A stretch of DNA of 64,000 nucleotides, from contig NC_080680.1 in the NCBI RefSeq assembly GCF_030445035.2, positions 113,362,228 to 113,426,227 of the forward strand, read 5' to 3'. Below the pieces are notes generated by a model. The model was given only the letters and a program-made list of their open reading frames with translations, made no database searches and had not been told where the DNA came from. Position numbers and translations under genes: made by a program. This DNA is from Dasypus novemcinctus. Its lineage: Eukaryota; Chordata; Mammalia; Cingulata; Dasypodidae. Positions 63,936 to 64,000 of this stretch are shown here, piece by piece. The first letter of the stretch is position 1. Each line of letters begins with the position of its first letter.

Positions 63936-64000
63936 GATGGGGAGATGTGGCTCAAGCAGTTGAGCACCCACCTCCCACATGGGAGATCCCAGATTCAGTT
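63936..64000 (+). mobile_element. DAS-type SINE, cut by the window edge
   Basis: Head only: gatgtggctcaagcagttga through gggagatcccagattcagtt, where the window ends. Confidence 0.85.

Overview
This is nuclear DNA from a placental mammal, very probably a xenarthran and most likely an armadillo. The lineage call rests on 16 copies of a tRNA-headed SINE of the xenarthran DAS type. Its hallmark is a head with 'ggtccagggttcaa..cccggtgcctcc' and, in long copies, a GC-rich body ending in A-rich 'aaataaataat' and poly(A). Several copies have perfect 14-16 bp target-site duplications. Nothing prokaryotic or viral was recognised. The only protein-coding gene I can support is KLF4, complete and on the + strand at about 41.2-46.1 kb. 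It has five exons, all splice sites are GT-AG, and the predicted protein is 485 aa with three C2H2 fingers at its C-terminus.

Layout. 1-3.3 kb is intergenic with SINE, MIR and simple repeats. 3.4-3.85 kb is a CpG-rich block, followed by a 1.75-kb minisatellite (about 62 units of 28 bp). 6-34 kb is intergenic, with DAS SINEs, old MIR/L2 pieces and a triple-nested L1/retroposon cluster at 13.4-15.2 kb. A small hAT-type inverted-repeat element lies at 32.5 kb. 34.4-41.2 kb is mostly unique DNA leading into the KLF4 CpG island; it includes a STAT-type site, an AP-1 site and an RFX/E-box/forkhead cluster before a TATA-like box. 41.2-46.1 kb is KLF4. 46.1-59.4 kb is intergenic with L1, SINE, L2 and MIR pieces. 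59.47-60.3 kb is a second strong CpG island without a recognised gene, joined to an 870-bp GGT/GAT repeat. 61.4-64 kb is SINE and L1 sequence.

KLF4 control visible in the sequence. The 5' leader has one upstream AUG, opening a 54-codon uORF that stops 287 nt before the main start. The main AUG has a poor context, while the next in-frame AUG (Met10) has a strong one, so leaky scanning is possible. Exon 1 ends two bases after its ATG. Intron 3 is only 102 bp, a multiple of three with no stop, so retaining it adds 34 residues. The 3' UTR is AT-rich with two AATAAA signals, a miR-145-type seed match and an 8-mer match to the miR-25/92/363 seed family.

The most promising unexplained features are the orphan CpG island at 59.5-60.3 kb with its possible splice donor, the 28-bp minisatellite beside another CpG island, and the long L1-like 3' module (A at 13.76-14.99 kb, B at 56.34-57.18 kb, short copies elsewhere) whose two long copies keep the same short open frames. 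Comparisons with human KLF4 and with repeat families are from memory; no search was run.
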